A DNA stretch of 64,000 nt from Rheinheimera oceanensis (GCF_018831085.1 NZ_JAGPNM010000012.1:1-64000); one strand, 5' to 3'; shown: positions 17,540 to 25,144, counted from the first letter of the stretch. The notes: a model not told the origin generated them from the letters alone. Numbers and translations: made by a program.

Positions 17540-18038
17540 ACAGCAACTTGACAAGGCTATCAGCCAACTGGCACCGCAGATAGCACCACAACGTGATTTA
17601 TGGCCGGATATTGCCGCACAGCTTGAAACAGTTGGCCAACAACCTGAAGCCCCGATTGCGGCCAAAAGCAAAGCCGTGCGCTGGTATTGGGGCATTGCCG
17701 CTATGCTGGGGTTGTTGAGTGTATTTGGCTGGCAGCAGGCACTTATGCCCGGCACTACCAGCACTACCGCGGCTATGCCCAGCGCAGAGCTGATATTGCT
17801 GCAGATTTATGAGCAGCAAAAAGCCACCCAGCTAAGCCAGATGGTGGCCGTGGCTGAGGGGTTTGATAACTGGCAGCAACAAATACGTGTGTGGGATCAG
17901 GCAATAGCCCAGGTACGCCAGGCGTTAGCATTTTATCCGGATGAACCGCAGCTGTTAGCACAGTTGCAAAGCTTGTATCAACAGCAGTTGTCTTACCTGC
18001 AACAGGCGACACTGCAACAACCTTTAGTAATAAGTTAG
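17532..18038 (+). CDS. Putative anti-sigma factor, single-span membrane protein
   Basis: 168 residues. The N-terminal 45 residues are cytosolic and include QRDLWPDIAAQL, a motif common at the front of proteobacterial anti-sigma factors. One membrane helix follows (about 51-66). The rest is periplasmic, Q-rich and likely helical. There is no zinc HxxxCxxC motif. Overlap with the sigma gene (8 bases) and position give most of the support. It would hold the ECF sigma at the membrane until a periplasmic signal arrives; this is inferred. Confidence 0.65.
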   Translation: MNEQQLDKAISQLAPQIAPQRDLWPDIAAQLETVGQQPEAPIAAKSKAVRWYWGIAAMLGLLSVFGWQQALMPGTTSTTAAMPSAELILLQIYEQQKATQLSQMVAVAEGFDNWQQQIRVWDQAIAQVRQALAFYPDEPQLLAQLQSLYQQQLSYLQQATLQQPLVIS

Positions 18039-18048
18039 GAGATAACAT

Positions 18049-19023
18049 ATGAATACAATGGCAAAAACATGGGCCTTTGGCCTTGGCAGTTTAGTGTTGC
18101 TGGGCTTTAGCCAACTGGTATTAGCCGATGCGCGTGAAGCAGTAAATGAAAGCCGGGCGGTAAGCGCCAACGAGAAAATTTATATTGAAGTAATGAGCGG
18201 TGAAATAACCATTAATGCAGTACGTAGCAACCAGTTTAAAGCCAGCGGTAAGCTGGATGAAAAAGCTACCGGTTATACGCTGGAAAGCAAAGACGGTTTT
18301 ACCCGTTTTGAAATGACTATGCCACGCCAGGTTAATTACAACTGGCGCGATAAAGCCAACAACGCAGAGCTAAGTTTTGATGTACCGGTAGGCAGCAGTG
18401 TTGAATTTAAAGGCGTAAACGGTAATGTTACCGTAAACGGTATTCATGGCAGCAGCCAGATCAGTACGGTAAACGGCGACATTAAAGCCTCTGATCTGCG
18501 CAACAGTGTAAAACTGAACACGGTAAATGGCGAAATTAAAGTAAAAAGTGCCAGTGGTAAGGTAGAGCTAAGCACGGTTAATGGCAAAATAGATGACGAA
18601 GGCTCAAGTGGCCGCCTGAGCTATGACGTAGTTAACGGTAAAATTAATGCTAAAAGCAGTGCCGAAGAAGTAAGTGTCAGCACCGTAAACGGCGACGCTG
18701 AGCTGGAACTAAACGGTACTAAGCAGTTAAAACTAAGCACGGTAAACGGTGAAATTGATGCCAAATTAAAAGGCTCTGCCAGCCCGCGTATTAGTGGTAG
18801 CAGTGTAAGCGGTGATATTGAATTAAAACTGGACAGCAACGTGAATGCCCGCTTTGACATTAAAGCCTCAGCCGGTGGCAGCATTAAAAACCAGCTGAGC
18901 AACGACAAAGCCAATAAAGCCAAATACGGCCCGGCCCGCAGCCTGCAGTTTACGCTGGGCAGTGGTGACGGCAGTGTAGAGCTAAGTACAGTAAGCGGCG
19001 ATATAGAGCTGGATAAGTTATAA
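18049..19023 (+). CDS. DUF4097-type beta-strand repeat exported protein
   Basis: 324 residues with a signal peptide ending LVLADA. From about residue 115 the chain consists of units of roughly 20 residues bearing STVNGDIK / NTVNGEIK / STVNGKID / STVNGDAE / STVNGEID and later STVSGDIE. This is the DUF4097 (putative adhesin, beta-helix-like) pattern. Third gene of the ECF operon, 10 bases after the anti-sigma-like gene and preceded by GGAG. DUF4097 proteins often follow ECF or anti-sigma genes; their function is unclear, perhaps an envelope sensor or scaffold. A hairpin ends the operon. Confidence 0.82.
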   Translation: MNTMAKTWAFGLGSLVLLGFSQLVLADAREAVNESRAVSANEKIYIEVMSGEITINAVRSNQFKASGKLDEKATGYTLESKDGFTRFEMTMPRQVNYNWRDKANNAELSFDVPVGSSVEFKGVNGNVTVNGIHGSSQISTVNGDIKASDLRNSVKLNTVNGEIKVKSASGKVELSTVNGKIDDEGSSGRLSYDVVNGKINAKSSAEEVSVSTVNGDAELELNGTKQLKLSTVNGEIDAKLKGSASPRISGSSVSGDIELKLDSNVNARFDIKASAGGSIKNQLSNDKANKAKYGPARSLQFTLGSGDGSVELSTVSGDIELDKL

Positions 19024-19056
19024 GCTTCGCGAATATGTTATGTTGCTTAAACAACC

Positions 19057-19084
19057 AAAGGCTGCTTTTGCAGCCTTTGTATTT
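19057..19084 (+). terminator. Terminator after the ECF operon
   Basis: AAAGGCTGC, loop TTTT, GCAGCCTTT (19057-19078), then GTATTT. A perfect 9-bp stem with a modest T tract, 10 bases before the ribosome-binding site of the next gene. Confidence 0.65.
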
Positions 19085-19098
19085 ACAAAGGAATGAAT

Positions 19099-19908
19099 AT
19101 GAGAAATCTGATTTTGCTGCTGGGGCTCGTAATTATTGTGTTCGGTTTTCAGGTCGCAGCGGATGATACTAAGAAAATTTTGATCATTGCGTCAAACCTG
19201 GAGGATATGGGTGACCCTGATAAGCACGATGCGAGGAATAACCTGTGGGAATACGCACCGCCGTATCATATCTTTGTTTCCCATGGCTACAGTGTAGACT
19301 TTGCTTCTCCTGCCGGTGGCGCTGTACCCTTTATGATGGACCCGCTGGGAATCAGCAGTTACACGATAAAATATGAAGGGTTTTTAGATAAGGCTAACAG
19401 TTCATTGGCACCGGCGCAGGTTAAGGCAGCAAACTACGTCGCTGTTTATATCGGTGGTGGCTATGGCACCTTGTTCGATGTGGCGGCCAATCAGCCGCTG
19501 TTGGATATTATGGCGGGTATTTATCAAAATGGCGGAGTAATCGGCAGCAGTGGCCACGGTGCCGGCGCTTTTGCCAACGTAAAACTAACTAACGGCAAAT
19601 TTATGGTGCAGGGTAAGCGCGTAGCCGGCTTTCCGGATTCGACAGAGAAAGAAAAATCCTGGGCAAAGCAGGGGGCATTGCTGCCGTTTTTGGTTGAAGC
19701 ACAGCTGCGCAAAAATGGCGCAGTTATAATCAACAAAGACAATATTGCCGATAAGCATGATGTGATTATTGATCAGCGCATTGTTTCAACCATGTTTCTG
19801 CCATCAGCCGCGCTGGTAGCAAAAGAAATGCTTATCTTGCTGGAACAAAACAGTAAGCTTAACAGTTCAGCGAAAGCCCAAGCTGATGTAAAGCGGAAGC
19901 GGTTCTAG
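19099..19908 (+). CDS. Exported DJ-1/PfpI-superfamily protein without the catalytic cysteine
   Basis: ATG 19099 is preferred to 19093 because AAGGA at 19088-19092 then has normal spacing. The product has 269 residues and a signal peptide (about 1-21). The fold is Hsp31/PfpI-like: KILIIASN, VDFASPAGG, VAVYIGGGYGTLFDV and GGVIGSSGHGAGAFANVKL. The nucleophile elbow normally reads (A/V)CHG. Here it reads SSGHG, so the cysteine is replaced by glycine at about residue 152, although the following His is kept. Glyoxalase or protease activity is unlikely by the usual mechanism. A binding role, or chemistry by another residue, is possible. Monocistronic. Confidence 0.8.
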   Translation: MRNLILLLGLVIIVFGFQVAADDTKKILIIASNLEDMGDPDKHDARNNLWEYAPPYHIFVSHGYSVDFASPAGGAVPFMMDPLGISSYTIKYEGFLDKANSSLAPAQVKAANYVAVYIGGGYGTLFDVAANQPLLDIMAGIYQNGGVIGSSGHGAGAFANVKLTNGKFMVQGKRVAGFPDSTEKEKSWAKQGALLPFLVEAQLRKNGAVIINKDNIADKHDVIIDQRIVSTMFLPSAALVAKEMLILLEQNSKLNSSAKAQADVKRKRF

Positions 19909-19927
19909 ATGGCTCTTTAGCTTGATA

Positions 19928-19951
19928 AAAAACCACCTGCGGGTGGTTTTT
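19928..19951. terminator. Terminator, usable from both sides
   Basis: AAAAACCACC, loop TGCG, GGTGGTTTTT. The 10-bp stem ends the DJ-1-like gene and could also end leftward transcription across the relic at 19962-20069. Confidence 0.8.
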
Positions 19952-19961
19952 ACTTTGACGC

Positions 19962-20069
19962 CTATTTATCTTCAGCGGCGTAGTTCAGCATCAAACGACT
20001 GAAAAAGCCGAAATACGCAATACCAATAATCGCAAAAACAGTTTTTCGCCGTTGTCGGTATCTGTAGCC
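19962..20069 (-). pseudogene. Relic of a small membrane protein C-terminus
   Basis: On the minus strand a 35-codon open frame reads as a basic start (YRYRQRRKT), a membrane helix (VFAIIGIAYFGFF) and a hydrophilic tail (SRLMLNYAAEDK) before TAG at 19964-19962. This looks like the true end of a membrane protein. The frame is closed upstream by TAA at 20072-20070 and has no start codon. I read it as a decayed gene end abutting the terminator. Chance is possible. Confidence 0.3.
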
Positions 20070-20083
20070 TTATAAAGTATACC

Positions 20084-20113
20084 TTCGTAAGCTATAGCGA
20101 GGTGTTCTATAAT
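20084..20113 (+). promoter_or_regulatory. Probable sigma-70 promoter of the AT-rich orphan gene
   Basis: TTCGTA (20084-20089), 18-base spacer, TATAAT (20108-20113), 46 bases before the TTG start at 20160. Confidence 0.45.
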
Positions 20114-20159
20114 ACTTACCCAATGTGAACGGCGTTCTGTTGAAATGGAGTGACTTAAA

Positions 20160-20648
20160 TTGAAGTATATTGCTGCAATGATTTTGATTTTTTCTTTTAA
20201 TGCGAAGGCAAACGGTATTAATTTAGTTGACGCTTCAAAGTTGGTGGTCGAAAAATTAAATTTCGATAAAAGTTTTGTCGACGGAATCAGATACTCAGCA
20301 TCAAATCAATCAGTTGATGTTTCAGAGGCGCTTGTTGAATGTGTTATTAAGAACTCTACTGATAAGCTACCTAATTTATATGCTGAGGCAGCAAGAGAAA
20401 ATCAAACCACAGACTCTGTGTTGTTGTATGGTGAATTATTTTCTTCAAGTAGAGGCGATAGGTTTATGGCTCTTGTGAACAGGGAAGTAGATTTTTCTTC
20501 TGTTTCTGATGAAGAGTTACAGAGTTTTAAAATATACCATGCGCATAGAGATGCTTTGCTGAGCACTTTTTACAAAATGGAAAATAAAATACGAAACTTA
20601 ATACCTGCCATATACTTTGATTGCAATAAATATATGAAAATTAAATAA
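20160..20648 (+). CDS. Exported protein of unknown function, AT-rich gene
   Basis: 162 residues beginning at TTG, with GGAG about 10 bases upstream. Residues 1-18 form a signal peptide (MKYIAAMILIFSFNAKA). The mature part is polar and probably helical, with two cysteines that could pair. I recognise no family. The base composition (many A/T-ending codons, AAA, ATA, TTT) contrasts sharply with the GC-richer neighbours. With gene relics on both sides, it looks like recently acquired DNA. It has its own consensus-like promoter. Confidence 0.6.
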   Translation: MKYIAAMILIFSFNAKANGINLVDASKLVVEKLNFDKSFVDGIRYSASNQSVDVSEALVECVIKNSTDKLPNLYAEAARENQTTDSVLLYGELFSSSRGDRFMALVNREVDFSSVSDEELQSFKIYHAHRDALLSTFYKMENKIRNLIPAIYFDCNKYMKIK

Positions 20649-20690
20649 ATTGTGACTGAAGTGGAGGCAAGCTGGATTCGCAGGCTTTGA

Positions 20691-20798
20691 GGGGATCAGC
20701 ATATTGGTTTTGCAGTAACCGGGCGCTCACCAACCGATGATCAGGGCAAGCCTTACCCGCTGCTGCATATGACAATACAAAAAGTACAACCAGCATAA
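20691..20798 (+). pseudogene. Relic of a gene 3' end
   Basis: An open frame entered after TGA at 20688 reads HIGFAVTGRSPTDDQGKP, YPLLHMTIQKVQPA, stop. It is protein-like in composition and has codon use like the surrounding genes, but no start codon. It is probably the remaining C-terminus of a deleted gene. The whole interval 20649-21041 holds only this relic and the one at 20807. Confidence 0.35.
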
Positions 20799-20806
20799 GT
20801 TAATGT

Positions 20807-20896
20807 ATGGGTTACACACATTTACCGTATGTTATTGATGATTCGCGCAAGCCTGACGGCAAACAAGCTATGCGAAAAGGTAGCTATGATCCGTAA
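20807..20896 (+). pseudogene. 29-codon ORF, probably a second gene fragment
   Basis: ATG at 20807 opens a frame reading MGYTHLPYVIDDSRKPDGK and then QAMRKGSYDP before TAA. No ribosome-binding site is present. The composition resembles the end of a soluble protein rather than a functional small gene. Unidentified. Confidence 0.25.
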
Positions 20897-21041
20897 GTAT
20901 CATCAGTAGGTATTTTCCGAGTAAGACAGTGCCAAAAATTGTTGCTGCACATTAGGTTAACCAAATGAAATTATTAATGCTGGTGGCATTTCCAACTACT
21001 GCAATTCAGGGACTGGATTGGATTTATGGCATAAAAAAGCA

Positions 21042-21812
21042 ATGACGATTAAACCGATGCTGTTGAGATATATCGCTGTACTTGCTGTTATATGGCTAAA
21101 TCAGGCTTCAGCGACTCAAGCAGGTGCGGCAGAGTACCGTGTGCTGCACGATACACAAACGCAGCGCGATATTCCCATTCACATCAGTTACCCGCAGGAT
21201 ACTTCGGTTTGCAGCAGTAAAAGCCCTTGTCCGGTGGCGCTGCTAAGCTCTGGTTATGGGGTGGCTTATGATAACTATAAGTTTATCAGCAACACATTAA
21301 ATGGCGCTGGATACCTGGTTGTAGCGGTGCAGCACGAATTGCCGGGTGACCCGCCGTTGGCGGTGCATGGTGATCTTTATACTGCACGCAGTGAAAACTG
21401 GCAGCGTGGCGCTAACAGCCTTGAATTTGTCCGTACTGAATTGCAACAGCGCATGCCAAAATACAACTTTGCCAGCATCATTCTGGTGGGGCATTCTAAT
21501 GGTGGTGATATTTCGGCCTGGTATATTAATAGTGGCCTGGCAAGTGTGAAGCAGTTGATAACGCTGGATCATCGCCGGGTGCCCTTACCGCAGCTTGAAA
21601 CTGTAGCGGTATTGTCAATTCGTGGTAGCGACTTTCCGGCCGATGACGGTGTGCTGTATACAACCGCAGAGTTAAAGCAGTTTGATGCTTGTATTGTTCA
21701 GGTTGCTGACGCAAAGCATAACGATATGACAGATTTTGGGCCTGATTGGCTTAAGAGCACACTATCAAAGATTATTCGTGGTTTTACAGCTGGGGATTGT
21801 TATCGCGGGTAA
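21042..21812 (+). CDS. Exported alpha/beta hydrolase
   Basis: Starting at ATG 21042 gives 256 residues with a signal peptide ending NQASA. A TTG at 21018 or ATG at 21057 are alternatives; no ribosome-binding site settles it. The fold is alpha/beta hydrolase: strand VALLSSGYG, nucleophile elbow GHSNGG, a probable acid in IRGSDFPADDG and the catalytic histidine in DAKHNDMTDFG. C-C pairs (VCSSKSPCPV) could form a disulfide in the periplasm. It resembles chlorophyllase/dienelactone-hydrolase-like esterases; the substrate is unknown. Confidence 0.8.
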   Translation: MTIKPMLLRYIAVLAVIWLNQASATQAGAAEYRVLHDTQTQRDIPIHISYPQDTSVCSSKSPCPVALLSSGYGVAYDNYKFISNTLNGAGYLVVAVQHELPGDPPLAVHGDLYTARSENWQRGANSLEFVRTELQQRMPKYNFASIILVGHSNGGDISAWYINSGLASVKQLITLDHRRVPLPQLETVAVLSIRGSDFPADDGVLYTTAELKQFDACIVQVADAKHNDMTDFGPDWLKSTLSKIIRGFTAGDCYRG

Positions 21813-21866
21813 ATGCTGGATATTTATAAGGAACAACAAAGTAATGTGGAAACGGGAGGCTAAATA

Positions 21867-22397
21867 ATGGGTTCACATCAGCAGCAAATGTGTGGTTTTG
21901 CTAAATATAACCTTGAGTTTAATCACCGGTTATTCACCCTGGTAGCGGGTTTAAGCGATAACGAGCGTAAAAAAGAGTTGGGTGCCTTCTTTGGCTCTGT
22001 TCATGCTACGCTGAATCATATTCTGTTGGCTGACCGTATCTGGCTTGGTCGCTTTGCCACAGCCTTTCCTGCCATGGCGTCACTACAGCAAGCCGAACTG
22101 GTGCAGCAGTTTTCGTCTTTACGTGATGAACTGTACGCAGATTTTACAAAGCTCAGTGCGCAAAGGGTGGCAACTGATGAAGTAATGACGCGCTTTGCCG
22201 CAGAGTTAACCGATGCGCAACTTGCCAGTAGTATGAAGTACAGCAATTCGCAGGGCCAGTTACGCGAACACCCCACCTGGGTGGCCGTGGCGCATATGTT
22301 TAATCACCAAACCCATCATCGCGGCCAGCTTACCACGCTATTGCACCAGCTTGGCCATGACGTTGGTGTGACCGATTTTGTTGCTTATGTAACTTAA
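21867..22397 (+). CDS. DinB family protein
   Basis: 176 residues, a four-helix bundle. The three metal-binding histidines appear in HATLNHILLADRIW and in HMFNHQTHHRGQLTTLLHQLG, the standard DinB/YfiT spacing. DinB-fold proteins use the site for thiol-transferase or related chemistry; the reaction here is unknown. GGGAGG precedes the ATG. It starts a run of closely spaced small genes (15, 0 and about 36 bases apart) through the GNAT gene. Confidence 0.88.
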   Translation: MGSHQQQMCGFAKYNLEFNHRLFTLVAGLSDNERKKELGAFFGSVHATLNHILLADRIWLGRFATAFPAMASLQQAELVQQFSSLRDELYADFTKLSAQRVATDEVMTRFAAELTDAQLASSMKYSNSQGQLREHPTWVAVAHMFNHQTHHRGQLTTLLHQLGHDVGVTDFVAYVT

Positions 22398-22412
22398 AAG
22401 GCTTCAGCAAAT

Positions 22413-22811
22413 ATGACGATACAACCAGAGATTAGCCACTACAACGAGGCTCAGCAGCCAGAACTAAAAGCAGTATGCGAGCTGCTGGCGGAGCAAATAA
22501 ATAACGCCTTACCTGATGCAGACTGCAAGATATGGCATTCGCATCCGGTATGGTTTTTAAATGGCAACCCTATTGTTGGCTACAGCAAACAAAAAGCCGG
22601 TATACGGCTGATGTTCTGGAGCGGGGCAGACTTTGGCGAAGCAGGCTTAAACATTCCTGGCAAAAAATTCAAAGATGCCTCGATTTTTTATAACGCTGTT
22701 GCGGAGATTGACACCGCCGCCTTGCAGCGCTGGTTGGCTAAAGCCAGAGATATTCAGTGGGACTATAAAAATATCGTTAAACGCAAAGGTGTGTTACAGA
22801 GGTTAATTTAA
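22413..22811 (+). CDS. DUF1801-family protein
   Basis: 132 residues, no signal. The segment IWHSHPVWFLNGNPIVGYSKQKAGIRLMFWSGADF matches the DUF1801 (YdhG-like) fold. The function of the family is unknown. It starts 15 bases after dinB and its stop abuts the VOC start directly, so the genes are probably co-translated. Confidence 0.8.
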   Translation: MTIQPEISHYNEAQQPELKAVCELLAEQINNALPDADCKIWHSHPVWFLNGNPIVGYSKQKAGIRLMFWSGADFGEAGLNIPGKKFKDASIFYNAVAEIDTAALQRWLAKARDIQWDYKNIVKRKGVLQRLI

Positions 22812-23234
22812 ATGAAAGCCCGTATTTCCGTAATAACCCTTGGCGTAGCTAACTTAGAACGTGCCGTGCATTTTTACCGTGATGGCCTGGGCCTGCCCAC
22901 CGCCGGTATAGTCGGTACTGAGTTTGAACATGGCGCAGTGGCATTTTTTGATTTAGCCGCCGGCCTTAAACTGGCATTGTGGCCAACAACCAGCCTGGCA
23001 CAGGATACCGGCCTGGCGTTTAGTGGCCACGGCTCAGGCGTGTCAATTGGCCACAATGTGATGTCAAAAACAGAAGTAGATGAGGTAATGGCAGAGGCCA
23101 AAGCCGCCGGTGCAACAATAGTAAAACCTGCAAAAGACACCTTTTGGGGCGGCTACGCCGGCTACTTTCAAGACCCGGATGGCCATTTATGGGAAGTAGT
23201 GTGGAACCCACAGTTGCTGCCAGAGGCAGTGTAA
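22812..23234 (+). CDS. VOC (glyoxalase/bleomycin-resistance) family protein
   Basis: 140 residues with two beta-alpha-beta-beta-beta modules: VITLGVANLERAVHFYRDGLGLP at the front and GYFQDPDGHLWEVVWNP near the end. The conserved H/E residues for metal are partly present. Cytosolic; the substrate cannot be told. Start codon follows the previous stop without a gap. Confidence 0.88.
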   Translation: MKARISVITLGVANLERAVHFYRDGLGLPTAGIVGTEFEHGAVAFFDLAAGLKLALWPTTSLAQDTGLAFSGHGSGVSIGHNVMSKTEVDEVMAEAKAAGATIVKPAKDTFWGGYAGYFQDPDGHLWEVVWNPQLLPEAV

Positions 23235-23270
23235 CGTGGGCGTAATGATTACACGTAAGGAGAACTTATC

Positions 23271-23765
23271 ATTTTTAGCATAAGAAAAGCGGTTAGTGCT
23301 GATACCAGCCAGATACTTAACATTATACGGGCGAAAGCAGAATTTGACGGCTGCGCCGACACATTGCGGGCGAAAGAAAGTGATATTAAAGAAGCTTTCT
23401 TTTCACCGGCTCCAAAAGCATACGCATTGGTTGTGGTTGAGGCTGACGAAGTCATTGGAATTGCAACCTACTACAGTATCTACTCTACCTTTATTGCTAA
23501 GCCTGGGTTCTGGCTTGATGATTTATTTATTTACCCGCAGTATCGAAGTAAAGGTATTGGTGAGGCGCTTTTGTCGGCATTGTGTAACCTCGCTGAAGAA
23601 GCAGGCTGTGGCCGCATAGACTGGATCGTGGCGCACGACAATGAGCAGGGCAAACGCTTTTACGAAAACATCGGCGCATGTATTTCTGAGTCAGTAAGGC
23701 ATGCCCGCCTTGATGAAATAGCTATCAAGCGTCTGGCCGATAAGTCGAGTAGCACAGCGGCATAG
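23271..23765 (+). CDS. GNAT acetyltransferase, probable ATT start
   Basis: The frame is open from 23259. There is no ATG, GTG or TTG until TTG 23364, which would remove the first beta strand and helix of the fold. The coding-like N-terminus (FSIRKAVSADTSQILNIIR, a normal GNAT opening) begins at ATT 23271, with AAGGAG at 23257-23262 ideally placed. From there the length is 164 residues, normal for GNAT. The acetyl-CoA loop QYRSKGIGEALL follows at about 100-111. I infer either genuine ATT (or ATC 23268) initiation or an ATG lost by mutation. Substrate unknown. Confidence 0.72.
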   Translation: MFSIRKAVSADTSQILNIIRAKAEFDGCADTLRAKESDIKEAFFSPAPKAYALVVVEADEVIGIATYYSIYSTFIAKPGFWLDDLFIYPQYRSKGIGEALLSALCNLAEEAGCGRIDWIVAHDNEQGKRFYENIGACISESVRHARLDEIAIKRLADKSSSTAA

Positions 23766-23904
23766 TGAAACGATCCGCGATCTATCTGACTATGAGGTGC
23801 ATTTGTTGTGCCTGGAGAATTGTCAGGCGTGGCTTGAAGATGAGTACAAAAAGATTGCCAAAGACAATCCTCAAATGCTGCCTTACGAGAAAGTCGTGCG
23901 ATAG
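23758..23904 (+). pseudogene. Coding-like fragment between GNAT and the toxin module
   Basis: In the frame +1 to the GNAT gene, 48 codons read HSETIRDLSDYEVHLLCLEN and then CQAWLEDEYKKIAKDNPQ, ending MLPYEKVVR and TAG. The composition is protein-like, but the frame has no start and no ribosome-binding site. It may be the end of a lost gene of the same cassette. I recognise no family. Confidence 0.3.
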
Positions 23905-23945
23905 GCTGGTTGTTTTATTGGTTGGCAAAACCCAAGTAATGCGAC

Positions 23946-24007
23946 TTGGCGATATAGCCATCATCATCTATACTCCGGTTGTTTGATTAAGGTGTCTGAT
24001 TGACACC
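23946..24007 (+). promoter_or_regulatory. Promoter and operator of the ParD-like/zeta module
   Basis: TTGGCG (23946-23951), 17-base spacer, TATACT (23969-23974). Just downstream of the expected start of transcription lies a perfect inverted repeat, GGTGTC-TGATT-GACACC (23991-24007), followed within 11 bases by the antitoxin ATG. An operator here fits antitoxin autoregulation. Confidence 0.6.
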
Positions 24008-24018
24008 GGGAGTGAAAA

Positions 24019-24405
24019 ATGGCCGTTACGATAAAAGTGTCTGATGAACAGATTGTGCAGCAAGTGCGCAAAGAAAGTGAGTTGATGAGCCGCTCTATTG
24101 GCGAGCAGGCGGCGCACTGGATGCGTATTGGTCGGTTTATCGAACAATCACCGTTATTTGATATGGCAAAAGTTAAGGCTATTTTGCAAGGCCAGCTTAG
24201 CCCGGATCAGTTGGCTTCAAATGAAGAGGCGGCAGTTTACCTGGGTATGTTCGAAGCGGATATGTTTAACGAAAATACCGGCTATACCCACGAGCAACAG
24301 GCTTTTTATCAGCAGCGACAACAGCGAGGGCTTGGGGCCGGGGTAGACAGCAATGGCGAAGTTATTACACAGGCAGAGCTGAATGCTACGGTAAAAGATG
24401 AATAG
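24019..24405 (+). CDS. ParD-like antitoxin
   Basis: 128 residues. The N-terminus VTIKVSDEQIVQQVRKESELMSRSIGEQAAHWMRIGRFIEQSP matches the ParD-like antitoxin family (a ribbon-helix-helix relative with the SRS..QA.HW.RIG motif). The C-terminal half is hydrophilic and Q-rich, as expected for a toxin-binding tail. The stop overlaps the toxin start by 8 bases. It should neutralise the zeta-like kinase and repress the promoter upstream. Confidence 0.8.
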   Translation: MAVTIKVSDEQIVQQVRKESELMSRSIGEQAAHWMRIGRFIEQSPLFDMAKVKAILQGQLSPDQLASNEEAAVYLGMFEADMFNENTGYTHEQQAFYQQRQQRGLGAGVDSNGEVITQAELNATVKDE

Positions 24406-24976
24406 TAAACCGATACTGTATCTGATTGCCGGCCCCAATGGTGCAGGCAAGTCTACCTTCTACGAACAAGTGTTAAAGCCCAAAGTACAAGCTCCCTTTA
24501 TTAACGCCGATATTATTCAGAAAACTGAACTTAGCGATCAGTCAATGGCTGGCGCTTATGCGGCAGCTAAGCTGGCGGCTCAGCGCAGGGCAGAGTATTT
24601 GGCTTTGCAACACAGTTTTGTGACTGAATCTACCTTCTCACATCCCTCTAAGCTGGATTTACTACAACAGGCCAGAGCCGCTGGGTTTATTGTGATGGTA
24701 TTCCATGTTGGCGTTGCAGCAGCCGATTTATCAGTACGTCGTGTAGCATTAAGGGTCACAGAGGGCGGACATGATGTGCCGGAAGATAAAATCCGTGACC
24801 GTTTTGTGCGTAACAAAACACTGATCCGCCAGGCGGTACTGCAGGCTGATTTGGGGCTGGTATACGATAATAGCCAGCTTAACCGTAAACCGGCACTGTT
24901 ATTTAGTTTTCAACGTGGTCAGTTAAGCCAGCGTGTCGCAACCACATCCTGGGCTTTTAAGTTGTACGGTGTGTAA
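24398..24976 (+). CDS. Zeta-toxin family kinase
   Basis: 192 residues. The P-loop GPNGAGKST lies at 12-20. FINADIIQ places the candidate catalytic aspartate at residue 38. ESTFSH, VRRVALRVTEGGHDVP and KIRDRFVRN are the zeta/PezT substrate and phosphate blocks. Zeta toxins phosphorylate UDP-N-acetylglucosamine and block wall synthesis. Classical partners are epsilon or PezA; here the partner is ParD-like. The protein is shorter than PezT but complete as a P-loop kinase domain. Confidence 0.85.
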   Translation: MNSKPILYLIAGPNGAGKSTFYEQVLKPKVQAPFINADIIQKTELSDQSMAGAYAAAKLAAQRRAEYLALQHSFVTESTFSHPSKLDLLQQARAAGFIVMVFHVGVAAADLSVRRVALRVTEGGHDVPEDKIRDRFVRNKTLIRQAVLQADLGLVYDNSQLNRKPALLFSFQRGQLSQRVATTSWAFKLYGV

Positions 24977-25028
24977 ATACGCCTATTTTTTTACCGGATT
25001 ACGGTTCACAACAACTTCTGTATTTAGC

Positions 25029-25070
25029 CTGCGGCAGATCAAAGTTAATCCCTCGAAGTAGCTCTATACT
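25029..25070 (+). promoter_or_regulatory. FNR-like site and -10 element with no obvious gene
   Basis: CTGCG-GCAG-ATCAA (25029-25042) has a perfect right half-site. A TATACT lies 36 bases from the site start (25065-25070), placing the site centre at -41.5, the class II position. The same geometry occurs upstream of hemN. Downstream there is only the 3' end of the transglycosylase gene on the other strand. It may drive an antisense or small RNA, or be a leftover promoter. Confidence 0.35.
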
Positions 25071-25144
25071 GGCACTCTGCAATCTGAGCTAAGCACCACC
25101 TGAGCTGACAGCCTGCTGTAATTGGCCGTTATCGGCATAAACTG

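Noticed and set aside
21867..24976. Run of DinB, DUF1801, VOC, GNAT and toxin genes as an integron cassette array
   Set aside because: Gene content fits, but gaps of 0 to 54 bases in most places are too short for attC sites, and no GTTRRRY/RYYYAAC pairs or integrase were seen.
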